Below the pieces are notes generated by a model that saw only the letters and a program-made list of their open reading frames with translations, ran no database searches and had not been told where the DNA came from. Of a stretch of 39,658 bases of DNA, positions 14,685 to 23,725 are shown piece by piece. The stretch comes from Nitrospiria bacterium (GTDB taxonomy: Bacteria; Nitrospirota; Nitrospiria; SBBL01; JAADHI01), in NCBI GenBank assembly GCA_945787655.1, contig CALZIJ010000001.1, forward strand, positions 65,726-105,383. Reading direction: 5' to 3'. Each line of letters begins with the position of its first letter. The first letter of the stretch is position 1. Both the position numbers and the translations under genes were made by a program.

Positions 14685-16231
14685 AACTCCGCACTGACAA
14701 ACACCCCAAAAATACTGCGCTGGTAATCATAAACGGGAACATTCGAGTGATTGTTCTGGTAGAGATATTGGGCGGATAGGGTTAAAATCTCCGTCATGGA
14801 CCTTGAAACCATTCCTATAAAAAGAAAATCATTATCTTCCCGCTCCACCTGGGGAGTGGCGGCACTGTTTAAGTCTGTATAATCCCGGCGGACCAGGTCC
14901 GTTTCAAAGGAAAAAACCAGCGTTTTCCATGAGGGCAGAGTCAGTCCAAGATTAATACGGTGACCATAATAACTCCAATCATCCTCGTCCGCACTGTTTC
15001 CTGCGTCTTCTATTTCAAACTGATATCCCCCAAAAAAATGTCCTTTGTCTCCAAACAACACAATGTGATTCGCCCCGAACTGGTGGATATCGGCATCCCG
15101 ATTGGTATTCCCCGCAAACAGCGGCTCGATATTCTCAAAACTTTTATGACCATATCTGTAAACAAACTCACTGTAATGATTGTTTTCATGTTTGACAGCG
15201 AAACGAGGGCCAATCCCGTGATGTTTTAAATAACTATCCCCTCCCAGTGAAACATATTGAAACTCGTAAACCAGACTCAGTTCATGCACACCGATTTGAC
15301 GTCGTCCCGTCAGAATGAGCTGATGGTCCTGGATATTAAAATCGTCCAGATTGCTTTCAAAATGCACATTTTGAAAAAACCGATATTCAATGGTGCTGCT
15401 CCACTGGTCTTTCTTCAGCCAATCATATTGCCCTTTTAAATAAAAGACTCCCAGGAAATCATCCTTATCCGTAATACCGGAAGAGACCGCGCCGCCCCCC
15501 GGATCAAGCACCACATTGTCATCGTATTGAAACCCGAACGAGGTCAAAATCTTCCAGGGCTTTTTATCTACGGATTCGCTTTCGATCAGCCGAATAAAAT
15601 CCTGGGCCGGACCCGAAAACTCCCCCTGAGGCTCCAGAGCCAGCACTTCCTGAAATTTTACTTTTGCCGAATCCGCAGCACCCGCTTCATATTCAGAAAT
15701 ACCCGTCTGGAAACTCACAAGGGTCGCAAGGTCCGGATCAAGTTGAACGGCTTTCTGAAGCTTGAGATCGGCCTCTTTCGGTTTTCCATTTCGACGCAGA
15801 ATCAGCCCCTGATAATAATGAACACGGGCCCGTCCCGGATCGACCGATTCTACAATTTGAAGCGCCTTCATCGCGTCCTCATCTTTTCGAATTTGAAAAT
15901 AGAGCACCCCCAAATCAAACCGGGCCGGGATGAAGGTCCGATCGATGGACAGCGCTTTTTTAAACTGGGCTTCTGCTTCGCGATCCCGGTTAGACCGTGC
16001 CTGCACGACACCCAGATAATAATGCGCTTCCACTCCGTTGTTGTCCTGTGCAATCGCCGATTCAAATTGCTCCAATGCCGCATCAAGATTGTTACGATTC
16101 AGTTGCGCCACACCGGTCGAAAGAAAATCATAGTATGGCCCATTAACTTCGGCCTTTAGCACTGCGGGCATGCTGAATATGAACAGAACGGTCAGAAAAA
16201 AAAGTCGACTTCCAGGCTTGGACAATAACAT
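14681..16231 (-). CDS. TPR plus outer-membrane beta-barrel protein
   Basis: The 516-residue protein has a signal peptide (1-27), five or six TPR units (about 33-215, e.g. VEAHYYLGVVQARSNRDREA), and then a roughly 290-residue stretch of alternating aromatic strands ending VFVSAEF, typical of a C-terminal barrel. TPR-plus-barrel proteins include exporters of polysaccharide (PgaA, BcsC) and of surface lipoproteins (Slam). Its length and the two large lipoproteins encoded just upstream make a Slam-like role attractive, but the barrel sequence was not recognised. It is the last gene of the 13-gene minus-strand cluster, and no terminator follows before the convergent glycosyltransferase. Confidence 0.75.
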   Translation of the reverse strand: MLLSKPGSRLFFLTVLFIFSMPAVLKAEVNGPYYDFLSTGVAQLNRNNLDAALEQFESAIAQDNNGVEAHYYLGVVQARSNRDREAEAQFKKALSIDRTFIPARFDLGVLYFQIRKDEDAMKALQIVESVDPGRARVHYYQGLILRRNGKPKEADLKLQKAVQLDPDLATLVSFQTGISEYEAGAADSAKVKFQEVLALEPQGEFSGPAQDFIRLIESESVDKKPWKILTSFGFQYDDNVVLDPGGGAVSSGITDKDDFLGVFYLKGQYDWLKKDQWSSTIEYRFFQNVHFESNLDDFNIQDHQLILTGRRQIGVHELSLVYEFQYVSLGGDSYLKHHGIGPRFAVKHENNHYSEFVYRYGHKSFENIEPLFAGNTNRDADIHQFGANHIVLFGDKGHFFGGYQFEIEDAGNSADEDDWSYYGHRINLGLTLPSWKTLVFSFETDLVRRDYTDLNSAATPQVEREDNDFLFIGMVSRSMTEILTLSAQYLYQNNHSNVPVYDYQRSIFGVFVSAEF

Positions 16232-16268
16232 GTGTACTCCTAAAATTTATTGATTATCGGCCTTTGCA

Positions 16269-19200
16269 TCAAGGCACTTTAAAGATTTCTATTTGGTCTA
16301 TTGCAAACCCCTGTGTAGACGGTCTGTTGTTTGTCATATCAATTGAAATTTCAGACAAATCACAGCTTGTTTCCGTATCGGGCCCGGGCACGCAAATTTC
16401 GAAACCCTCGTAAATGTCTTTCCCGTCAACACGCAAACTGGAAACTTTTTCATCAAAATCGAGTGTAAATTCAAATAATTGAGAAACCCCCGCTTGCCAC
16501 GGCACGACGCTTTGATCAATAAAGGAGACACCTTCTTCATCATAGATAAGGCCTGTCATGAACGCGCGAATACTGTCTCGAACAATGATCGTGACATTCG
16601 CATTCGTCAAGGTACTCGTCACCAGTGACCGCCATCGGATCAGATAAACACCGGTATTCGGCGGCTTTCCAGCCACCAAGCCATCCAAACCAAAACGGCC
16701 TTCATCGGAGACATTGAGAACAAGCGGTTTTTCGCCCAAATCACCCGCCTTCTCCTGTACCAGAATGGTGCCGTCCAGGTCCGGGTTTAAGCGTAATTCA
16801 AGCTGGTCCCCCTCAGGGTGTCCGGGAAGTGTTGTGTTTGGCGGTTTCGCCACATCGTCCTGATCAAAGAACGCACGAAAAATAGCAGTGGACCTGAAAT
16901 TGGCTGTCACCGTTTTGTTCGCATCCATCGTAACATTGCACGACGTAAAGCCCGCGCCGTCACAACCCGACCAGTCCGTAATCGTAAAATCGGAATCCTC
17001 GGCAGGCTCCGCTGTAAGCGTGACATTCCGGCCGAACGGAAAATTGGCCGAAACCCTGGTGCATCCACTGCCGCAATCAATGCCCCTCGGTGTGCTAAAG
17101 ATGCGTCCACTGCCTGTCCCCGTTTTAATCAGGGTTAAGGTTCGCGTATCCAGGGTAAAGCTGGCTGTACAGCTTTTGTCCCGATTCATCGTCACTGACC
17201 CGCCTTCGCATTCTGCGGCATCCGGCCCGCTCCAGCCCGAAAAGGTTGAGCCGGGACTCGGATCAGCACGCACCGTCACGACACTCCCAAAATCATACGT
17301 CCCCGCACCACTTATTGTCCCCGAACCCGTGCCTGCAGTCGGCAGGCTTAAGCTGTGCCTGACCGTGACATCGTCATCCTGATTGGTCACAAAAACAGTG
17401 GCTCCCTCACTGCCATAATCCGGATCGCTGCTTGTTGCCGACAAGATAATTTCATAATTCTGAGGACCATCCACAATCGTGTCGTTTACACCGGTAACGA
17501 CGACCGGTTGGGGTGTTTTCCAGTTTGATGCATCAAAACTGAGGGATGCAGGAGAGGCGGTGCCTTCTGCCGGTCTGTTTGATGTCAGCACGATGGACAC
17601 GTCGCTTTCGGGTTGTGTACCGAGGGTGACCATAAAGGTATCAAAACCGCCTGCTTCCGTGGTCACCAGTCCGGTGTCCGGTGTCGCGCGGATACCGATA
17701 TTGCATGCGCCATCGGGGGTTTGTGTGGCGCCGCCATCATCTACATCGCTATCAATTTCTAATAAAATATCGACACCCGGAATGGTGTCCGTATACGTGC
17801 CCACGGTGGGCGGCTCATGATCCCATTGATTATTCTGTGCGAAAAGAAGCGTCCCCGTATTCACAAACAGATCTGCATCGATATTACAACTCAGGATGTT
17901 TTGTCCGATACTCCCGCCTTCGCTTCCCAAATCCGGGGCCGCGGTATCGAATACGGACACCCCGGTCAGATTATCGGAGATGATATTGCGCTCAAGCACG
18001 GGGGCGGCTTCATCCATGATTTCGATGCCTGTAACGTTTCCAACAAAGGTGTTTCCTGTAATGCGGGGCATTGCGGTTCCGCTGACCCGGATGGCCTGAG
18101 AAAATCCCCTGAAATCATCTTCCCCAAAAACGTTGTTCTGAATCAGAGGCGCACCGGCATTATTCGCCAGGATGGCGATTGGCGATAAACAGTCTCCCGC
18201 GCAGGTGGTCTTAAAGATATTGTTTGTAATGATGGGCGCGGTCCCGTTGGTTTCAATAATGCGTTCAAATGAGGGGCTGCTTTGAATGGTAAATCCAGTC
18301 AACGTGGCATTGTCCGCACCCTCTATCGCCGTGCTCGTTGTTGAACCCGGAAGCACAAAATCAATGATCGCCGGACCATCCGGCCCTGACGCACTGCTTA
18401 AAATGACTCCTGATTTTAATGGGAGCGGGGCAATTTCACTCCCGGTACCTGAACCAAAAGCATAGACACCCGGCGCGGCCAGAACCATTTCCCCCGGCGC
18501 CGCCAAGCGCATCGCATGGGTCAAGGTTCTACAGGGCGCCGTTTCGGTCCCGCAGTCCGGGGTGTCCTCACCGATGGACACACTCACATGACGAACCCGA
18601 CCAAACAGGGTCACAGCGGATTCATCAAAATAAAGCGCAGGATCGGTATCACTGGCCCCTTTGACGATGATGGGCAAGGTAGAGGGCAATCGGTCCGGGG
18701 CTGTATAAATCGCCGTATTCACATCGGATGGCGTGATTGTGCCGACTATTTCGTTTCCGTTTGGTTCATTATTGACAAACCATTGCGTTTCATTATGGTC
18801 AAGGAGGGGGTGAATTGTGGTGCTGAAGGTTTGAGTCTCCCCTATGGCGACAGCGACTTCTTCGGGGTCCAGTGCAACCGGCGGTGAAACCGTGATGGGC
18901 AAAGTGATTTGTGGGCCCACTTCCAGATCGGTGACTGCCCGGCCGTAAAACTGGACCTTCCCTTCTGCATCAAAAGCATCCACAGTGAATGTGCGGTCTT
19001 CGCCAGCCAAGACATTTAGCGTCAGTGCTACAGGCTCACCCGGCGTGACTTTGGCGGCATCTCGCGCCAATTCAGTGTTGTTGGCATTGGTCACCACAAC
19101 CCGGACTTCCTGGATAACCGGAGGTGCGCCTGTCGCCATACGGGTTTTGGTCGACCCTTTCTGTCCCACATTGCTGATGTCGATTGAAATCCCGACAGCC

Positions 19201-19337
19201 GTTGTGTTTTCAGAACCTGCGTTAGGGGCAGCCCCTTCCTGACCGCAAGAGGACATTAAAAAAAAGAAACACAACAATAAAACAGGGAACAGGCTTAAAG
19301 CAGGTTTTTCAAAAACTTTTTTGTTCGCAATGCGCAT
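16269..19337 (-). CDS. Very large surface lipoprotein with right-handed beta-helix and Ig-like/InlB-B-type repeats
   Basis: The 1022-residue protein has a lipoprotein signal ending LMSSC (C31). Residues 45-150 are a beta-sandwich domain shared with the 728-residue lipoprotein nearby. An Ig-like unit with WFVNNEPNGNEIVGTI and AIYTAPDRLP follows (about 155-240). A right-handed parallel beta-helix of the DUF1565 type (about 250-530, repeated N-N-x-F/I turns such as ITNNIF, IQNNVF, ITGNTF) comes next. A Calx-beta-like region (about 565-660) precedes two InlB-B/'bacterial repeat' units ending TASFTLD and TVTANFRS. A C-terminal jelly-roll-like domain closes the protein. This is the build of a surface adhesin or glycan-binding protein; no catalytic residues were identified. 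Confidence 0.8.
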   Translation of the reverse strand: MRIANKKVFEKPALSLFPVLLLCFFFLMSSCGQEGAAPNAGSENTTAVGISIDISNVGQKGSTKTRMATGAPPVIQEVRVVVTNANNTELARDAAKVTPGEPVALTLNVLAGEDRTFTVDAFDAEGKVQFYGRAVTDLEVGPQITLPITVSPPVALDPEEVAVAIGETQTFSTTIHPLLDHNETQWFVNNEPNGNEIVGTITPSDVNTAIYTAPDRLPSTLPIIVKGASDTDPALYFDESAVTLFGRVRHVSVSIGEDTPDCGTETAPCRTLTHAMRLAAPGEMVLAAPGVYAFGSGTGSEIAPLPLKSGVILSSASGPDGPAIIDFVLPGSTTSTAIEGADNATLTGFTIQSSPSFERIIETNGTAPIITNNIFKTTCAGDCLSPIAILANNAGAPLIQNNVFGEDDFRGFSQAIRVSGTAMPRITGNTFVGNVTGIEIMDEAAPVLERNIISDNLTGVSVFDTAAPDLGSEGGSIGQNILSCNIDADLFVNTGTLLFAQNNQWDHEPPTVGTYTDTIPGVDILLEIDSDVDDGGATQTPDGACNIGIRATPDTGLVTTEAGGFDTFMVTLGTQPESDVSIVLTSNRPAEGTASPASLSFDASNWKTPQPVVVTGVNDTIVDGPQNYEIILSATSSDPDYGSEGATVFVTNQDDDVTVRHSLSLPTAGTGSGTISGAGTYDFGSVVTVRADPSPGSTFSGWSGPDAAECEGGSVTMNRDKSCTASFTLDTRTLTLIKTGTGSGRIFSTPRGIDCGSGCTRVSANFPFGRNVTLTAEPAEDSDFTITDWSGCDGAGFTSCNVTMDANKTVTANFRSTAIFRAFFDQDDVAKPPNTTLPGHPEGDQLELRLNPDLDGTILVQEKAGDLGEKPLVLNVSDEGRFGLDGLVAGKPPNTGVYLIRWRSLVTSTLTNANVTIIVRDSIRAFMTGLIYDEEGVSFIDQSVVPWQAGVSQLFEFTLDFDEKVSSLRVDGKDIYEGFEICVPGPDTETSCDLSEISIDMTNNRPSTQGFAIDQIEIFKVP

Positions 19338-19372
19338 TTTTAAACTCTTTAATTTTGTTAACTTACTCCGGT

Positions 19373-20623
19373 TTATGGAAAATCAATCACAACCTCGACA
19401 GGAACTGTGGTGCCGCCGGCACCACAGGGGGGTGTGCAGGTCGGCGGCAATACAATTGGACGCTCGATATCGGGAAACCGCGTTGTCGGAATACGCACTG
19501 CTGCTTCAAAACGAAAGGGAAGCTCCCGGGTTTTATCAATGGACTCCGCTCCTGAAATAATTTGATCCATCGGCAATAACAACAAAGGGGTTTCCAGCAA
19601 GGCTTTTCTTGCAATCTCAAAATTCGGGTCTTCCTCAAGGGCCAACACAAAAGAACGGGCGGCTTCCCGGTAATTGTCTTCATCGAAATGTTCCAACCCT
19701 TCGGAAAAATGCTGAAAGGCCACAAAGTTTTTGGTGTGTATCTTTTCAATGGCCAAACGGGTTTGATCATCCAGGCTTTCCGGGCAATACCCAATACCGC
19801 AAAGCAATTTAAAAACAAGCATTTTTTCCAGCGTATAAAAAGAAGCCAACTCCCCCGTGGTATCCACTGTGGAGACATTCTTTCCACTTTCGGTTTGGGT
19901 CACCGTGGCGTCGATCCGCATTTTTTCATCGTCCAGGTCTAACAGGCTGCCAGAGGTAAAACGGGCCGCGCCCACGAGTTTACCCATTCGGGGAGCGCTT
20001 AAATCACTGACAAGACCGGACTTCGCAAGCTTGAGTTCATTCAGAACCGCCTGAATCTGAATACGCTCAACAACGGTCAAGCCCTTCACTTTTGCAAGAT
20101 CCGTAATAATCATCGCCGCAAGGCCCTTCGAGAGCGGGGCATAGGTCTCCGATCCTTTGTTTTCAAAGGGATAGACTGCAATCGCCTTCGGATCCAACTG
20201 CGTTGCAAGTTGTTTTTCCTGACTAATTTGTTCTTTGGCCACCCGTTGGGCTTCCTGTTTTAAAAGCTGGGTTAAATATTGTGAAATCTGACGTCCGCTT
20301 TCACTCCCTTCTTCAAGCTGAACATAATTTTGCCAGGCCTGAATGGCCAGGGATTGATTCCCTAATCGAAGGTGGCTCAACCCCAGATAGAGGGATTGTA
20401 TGGCGCTCCAATCCTCAGAACCTCCAAGCGCCGAAACCACGTCATTGTATTGGCCGGCACTGTAAAGTTTTTTAATCTCTTGGTCGTCAATGCCGGGAAT
20501 CGCCCAACTGCGGACGGGCATGAACACCATGATCAAGATAGACGCGGTTAACAAGCGCCGTAAAAACATGTCTTTTTTAAGCAGATGAAAACCGCCTTGC
20601 ACTGTATTATTTTTCTGGAACAT
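19373..20623 (-). CDS. Secreted TPR / CsgG-like protein
   Basis: The 416-residue protein has an N-terminal signal (hydrophobic core about residues 25-37, cleavage near WAIPG), a TPR-like helical section (45-125), then a CsgG/FlgO-type alpha-beta domain (about 145-275). That domain begins AIAVYPFENKG and contains TDLAKVKGLTVVERIQIQAV, the family's hallmark VVER region. A second TPR pair follows (about 300-345), then a proline-rich tail with a CTPPCGAGG pair. CsgG domains form or assist outer-membrane secretion channels or bind peptidoglycan-side partners. The ATG at 20623 has AGGAG 10 bases upstream. It is one of four CsgG-type proteins in the cluster. Confidence 0.75.
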   Translation of the reverse strand: MFQKNNTVQGGFHLLKKDMFLRRLLTASILIMVFMPVRSWAIPGIDDQEIKKLYSAGQYNDVVSALGGSEDWSAIQSLYLGLSHLRLGNQSLAIQAWQNYVQLEEGSESGRQISQYLTQLLKQEAQRVAKEQISQEKQLATQLDPKAIAVYPFENKGSETYAPLSKGLAAMIITDLAKVKGLTVVERIQIQAVLNELKLAKSGLVSDLSAPRMGKLVGAARFTSGSLLDLDDEKMRIDATVTQTESGKNVSTVDTTGELASFYTLEKMLVFKLLCGIGYCPESLDDQTRLAIEKIHTKNFVAFQHFSEGLEHFDEDNYREAARSFVLALEEDPNFEIARKALLETPLLLLPMDQIISGAESIDKTRELPFRFEAAVRIPTTRFPDIERPIVLPPTCTPPCGAGGTTVPVEVVIDFP

Positions 20624-20645
20624 AATGACTTCGCTCCTATTATTT

Positions 20646-20662
20646 AATCCTTTTAAAGGATT
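20646..20662. repeat. Short palindrome between two cluster genes
   Basis: AATCCTTT-T-AAAGGATT is an 8-bp perfect dyad in the 90-bp gap before the TPR/CsgG gene. No T run follows. It could be a regulator site or an mRNA hairpin. Confidence 0.35.
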
Positions 20663-20713
20663 AGCTCACTTCTATTTAAAACTTAAAGTTCCCATTCCTT
20701 TTATTGAGAGGCA

Positions 20714-22900
20714 TCATTCTCCCCATGCAAACCACACGAGATTTCCGGATTCATTATCTTTCGGTCCGTTCCATACCGAGAAAACCCGGCCCGCGCGGTC
20801 AACTGCGATGGAGGCATCCAATTTCGGGAAACCTGCCACATCACTGATTCTTGAAAATGAAAACGGCGCACCCTCTTCCGTGCTTTTGGCCAGATAGACC
20901 AAGTCATCTGACCCCTCTTCCACAAAGGCGATGTATATGCCGCTGGCCCCATCCCACGCAATGCTGGGGGAATGTTGCAAAGGCAAAGATTCCTGATCTA
21001 GACGTCGTACTTCTTGATCAAGGCCAAAAGAGAAACCTGTGGTGTCTATTTTCCCGATATCAAAAACAAGTTCAATACAGCCGTCTCCGCAACTGTCATT
21101 TTCCCAGACAATGTAAAGAGTGCCTGGAGGGCCGGGCGCTAATGAGGGACGCATGGACATAATGGCATCAAAACCGCTGAGGTCGTTGACTTGAACACCA
21201 CTTGAAAAAGACCCTCCGCCATCCACTGACGCGGCGGAAAAAAGTGCGGTTTCAGGCGGCATAATAACGGCTGCACTTTCAATTGCTTCATCAGCGTGCT
21301 CTGTCCAGGCCGCAAAGACAACACCCCCTTCCGAAATACTTAAGACTGGAGATTTTTCAGCGAGTGTTTTCTGTGAAAGCGGTTTCGGATTTTCATCGAT
21401 CACGGTGCCATCGGCTTTCAAGCGCTGATAATAAATATCGTAGTTTGTTAATTCCGCCTTTTCCGCCCAAGCCGCAAAAACCGTCCCATCAGGCGCCACT
21501 GCAATGCTGGGGTTCGGTTCAGGGGCGCCATTTTTCATCAGTTGTGTTGCCTGAAAAACACTGTCTTCCTGGTCTTGAATCAAAAGCCACACGAATGTGC
21601 CCTGCCCCGGGATGGTTTCTTCGAGAATAATATAAACCTCGCCCTGGGGTCCGATCGCAATCGCCGGTTTTTCTGCACTCCCCCCGGTACAGGAAAATAT
21701 CAGTTCCGGGTTTGTCCAGTTAAACCTGTTCTGGCTTTTGGCAAAGAAGATGTTGGTGCCGTCACTCCACGTGGCGTAAACAGTGCCCTGATAAAAGGCG
21801 GTGCTCCTTTGTCCCGAAGAACGGGTTGAGGCTTCTGGGTCTGAAATCGGCACATTCTCAGAAAAGCGGATTTGTGGTCCGGTCATCACCCTGACCATAG
21901 CCATGTCACTTGAAACAGGGTTGGTTTGACTCCGTGCCTCAATACGGAGTTCAAACGGAACGCCGATCAATGCCTTGCTCGTATCCACCGGGATTAAAGA
22001 CGGCGCAGTATAAAGGCCCTCTGAGTCAATCGTTCCCAGAATATTATTTCCACCGACCACGTCATTGATCGTCCAAGACACACCGGAGGGATCAATCCCA
22101 TTTAAAGTAAACAATTGACTTTCCATTTTAGGAACAACGGCCGCCCGGGGCGATATTTGGAATTCAGGATTTTTAAGGTTGATCTTCGCCGTTCCAAAAA
22201 CCGTTGAATCTGAGCGACTGACGGCTTTGAGTGTCAGTAAATTAGCCTCCGGGAATGACGCAGGCGCTGTGTAGATTGCGGTGTTCCCCTGAATCACGAG
22301 CACACCTAAGGCTTCACTGCCTCCAACAATATCATTCACCGACCAGGTCAATTCGGGATCGGAAAGCTGGCTGACATCGGCTGTAAAAGTCATTTGACTT
22401 AAAAGCTCTACCGTTGCATCTTTGGGAGTAATGATGATGGACTCTTCAGGGGGAGCGGGGGTCGTCCGGCTCATCTCGATTGTAATCGAAACAGTCGTCC
22501 CCGGGAAAAGATCAACGGTTTTTTGACCTTCGAAAATCAGATCCCCTTCTCCATTGGTTTTTGAAAATGCTTCTACGATGAAAATCCGGTCGAAGCCTGC
22601 TTCCACTTCCAGGGGGACAGAAAGTGATTCTCCCGGAATCACATTGACCAAAGCGGTCTCTGCTGCGGGAGCGCCTGTCGATGTGGCCACTTGCACCCGA
22701 ACGGACTGTACCTCTTCGCTCGGTGGTTTTGATCTTTTTAATGACGACGCGGTCTTATTGTTTCCTGCCGTCGTCAATTCCAATGTCACTCCCGCAGAAT
22801 GATTACCGGCAGCAGGTTGTTCTTGACTGCACCCACTTAAGGAGAAAAACGCGAGAACGCATGGCAACAATAACCTGTATCCCGTTTTCTGAATTTGCAT
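20714..22900 (-). CDS. Large lipoprotein with Ig-like units and sialidase/BNR-like propeller
   Basis: The 728-residue protein has a canonical lipobox LSGC (C24). Residues 35-145 match the N-terminal beta-sandwich of the 1022-residue lipoprotein (PGESLSVPLEVEAGFDRIFI against its PGEPVALTLNVLAGEDRTFT). Two Ig-like units follow (about 150-245 and 248-340), each with a W-S/T-V/I-ND-VGG core and YTAP. The C-terminal half has repeated blades such as AIAIGPQGEVYIILEE, SIAVAPDGTVFAAWAE and SIAVDRAGRVFSVWNG, typical of BNR/sialidase-like propellers. It is probably displayed on the cell surface and binds a ligand. AAGGAT lies 6 bases before the ATG. Confidence 0.8.
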   Translation of the reverse strand: MQIQKTGYRLLLPCVLAFFSLSGCSQEQPAAGNHSAGVTLELTTAGNNKTASSLKRSKPPSEEVQSVRVQVATSTGAPAAETALVNVIPGESLSVPLEVEAGFDRIFIVEAFSKTNGEGDLIFEGQKTVDLFPGTTVSITIEMSRTTPAPPEESIIITPKDATVELLSQMTFTADVSQLSDPELTWSVNDIVGGSEALGVLVIQGNTAIYTAPASFPEANLLTLKAVSRSDSTVFGTAKINLKNPEFQISPRAAVVPKMESQLFTLNGIDPSGVSWTINDVVGGNNILGTIDSEGLYTAPSLIPVDTSKALIGVPFELRIEARSQTNPVSSDMAMVRVMTGPQIRFSENVPISDPEASTRSSGQRSTAFYQGTVYATWSDGTNIFFAKSQNRFNWTNPELIFSCTGGSAEKPAIAIGPQGEVYIILEETIPGQGTFVWLLIQDQEDSVFQATQLMKNGAPEPNPSIAVAPDGTVFAAWAEKAELTNYDIYYQRLKADGTVIDENPKPLSQKTLAEKSPVLSISEGGVVFAAWTEHADEAIESAAVIMPPETALFSAASVDGGGSFSSGVQVNDLSGFDAIMSMRPSLAPGPPGTLYIVWENDSCGDGCIELVFDIGKIDTTGFSFGLDQEVRRLDQESLPLQHSPSIAWDGASGIYIAFVEEGSDDLVYLAKSTEEGAPFSFSRISDVAGFPKLDASIAVDRAGRVFSVWNGPKDNESGNLVWFAWGE

Positions 22901-23008
22901 ATTGATCCTTTATTCCGGCTTATAACCCACACCAGAATGACAAATCTTACAATGAATAGGGTTCATATCAGCTCGGCCTGGACTCTCCGAGTGCACTTTT
23001 TGCAGACA

Positions 23009-23725
23009 TCATTCGATGGCCATCATCATCAAGGTTTCCATTCGTATCTTTGCGCGCTGGTTTTCAGGGTTAATTGAAAGGGCCTTTTGGTACGCCATCA
23101 TCGCTTGGTCAATATTATTTTCCTGTTCATATTTCAAACCAAGCTGCAAGTAATCTTGGCTGCTCTTGGGTTCAAAAGTGGTTTTCCCGGTTTTTTTTAG
23201 AAAAAGGCGGCTCGTTTTTTCCGAAAAAGAGCGCTCCAGAATCGGCCTTTCCGCGACTGTACCGTTCATTGAATACGAACCGACAATTTCCCCGCTCTGC
23301 ACTTCAACGAAACGTGCATCAAGCCGAAGGTTTCCAAAAATTTCACTGTATTCCCCCATCAGCAGGTAATGCACCCCCAATAATTGCCCCAGTTGAAGAC
23401 GCCCTTCTTCATTGGTGATGCCTTTGCTCGATAGGGAAAGTTCGCTTAGAAGCTGATCAATGGATTCCCGGTCGATCAGTGAAATCCCCGAAACCCCAAA
23501 AAGTTGTTCTGAAATACGATCCGCCACGGTTCTTGCCAGGCCCAGCGTTTCGGGTGAATGGCTGATACTGTGATCCTCAAAAGGTAACACGGCCACAGTG
23601 AGCACTTGTGGCGGTTTAGGCGCTGGACTGATGCGCGTAGATTTTCCGGAACACGCAGGTACCATACTCAATGTCACGGACAAAATCAAAAGATGTTTAA
23701 AAATTTTTAGACCCTTTTCCCACAT
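23009..23725 (-). CDS. CsgG/FlgO-like lipoprotein with TPR tail
   Basis: The 238-residue protein has a signal peptide with lipobox-like MVPAC (C25). It contains a single CsgG/FlgO-type domain (about 40-180) beginning LTVAVLPFEDHS, with the signature ISLIDRESIDQLLSEL followed by QLGQLLGVHYLLMGEYSE. One TPR unit (about 190-225) follows. FlgO and CsgG relatives sit in the outer membrane; lipidation here fits that. The start lies inside the upstream gene (29-base overlap) and has only a weak ribosome binding site, so translation is probably coupled to the upstream thioredoxin/TPR/CsgG gene. Confidence 0.8.
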   Translation of the reverse strand: MWEKGLKIFKHLLILSVTLSMVPACSGKSTRISPAPKPPQVLTVAVLPFEDHSISHSPETLGLARTVADRISEQLFGVSGISLIDRESIDQLLSELSLSSKGITNEEGRLQLGQLLGVHYLLMGEYSEIFGNLRLDARFVEVQSGEIVGSYSMNGTVAERPILERSFSEKTSRLFLKKTGKTTFEPKSSQDYLQLGLKYEQENNIDQAMMAYQKALSINPENQRAKIRMETLMMMAIE

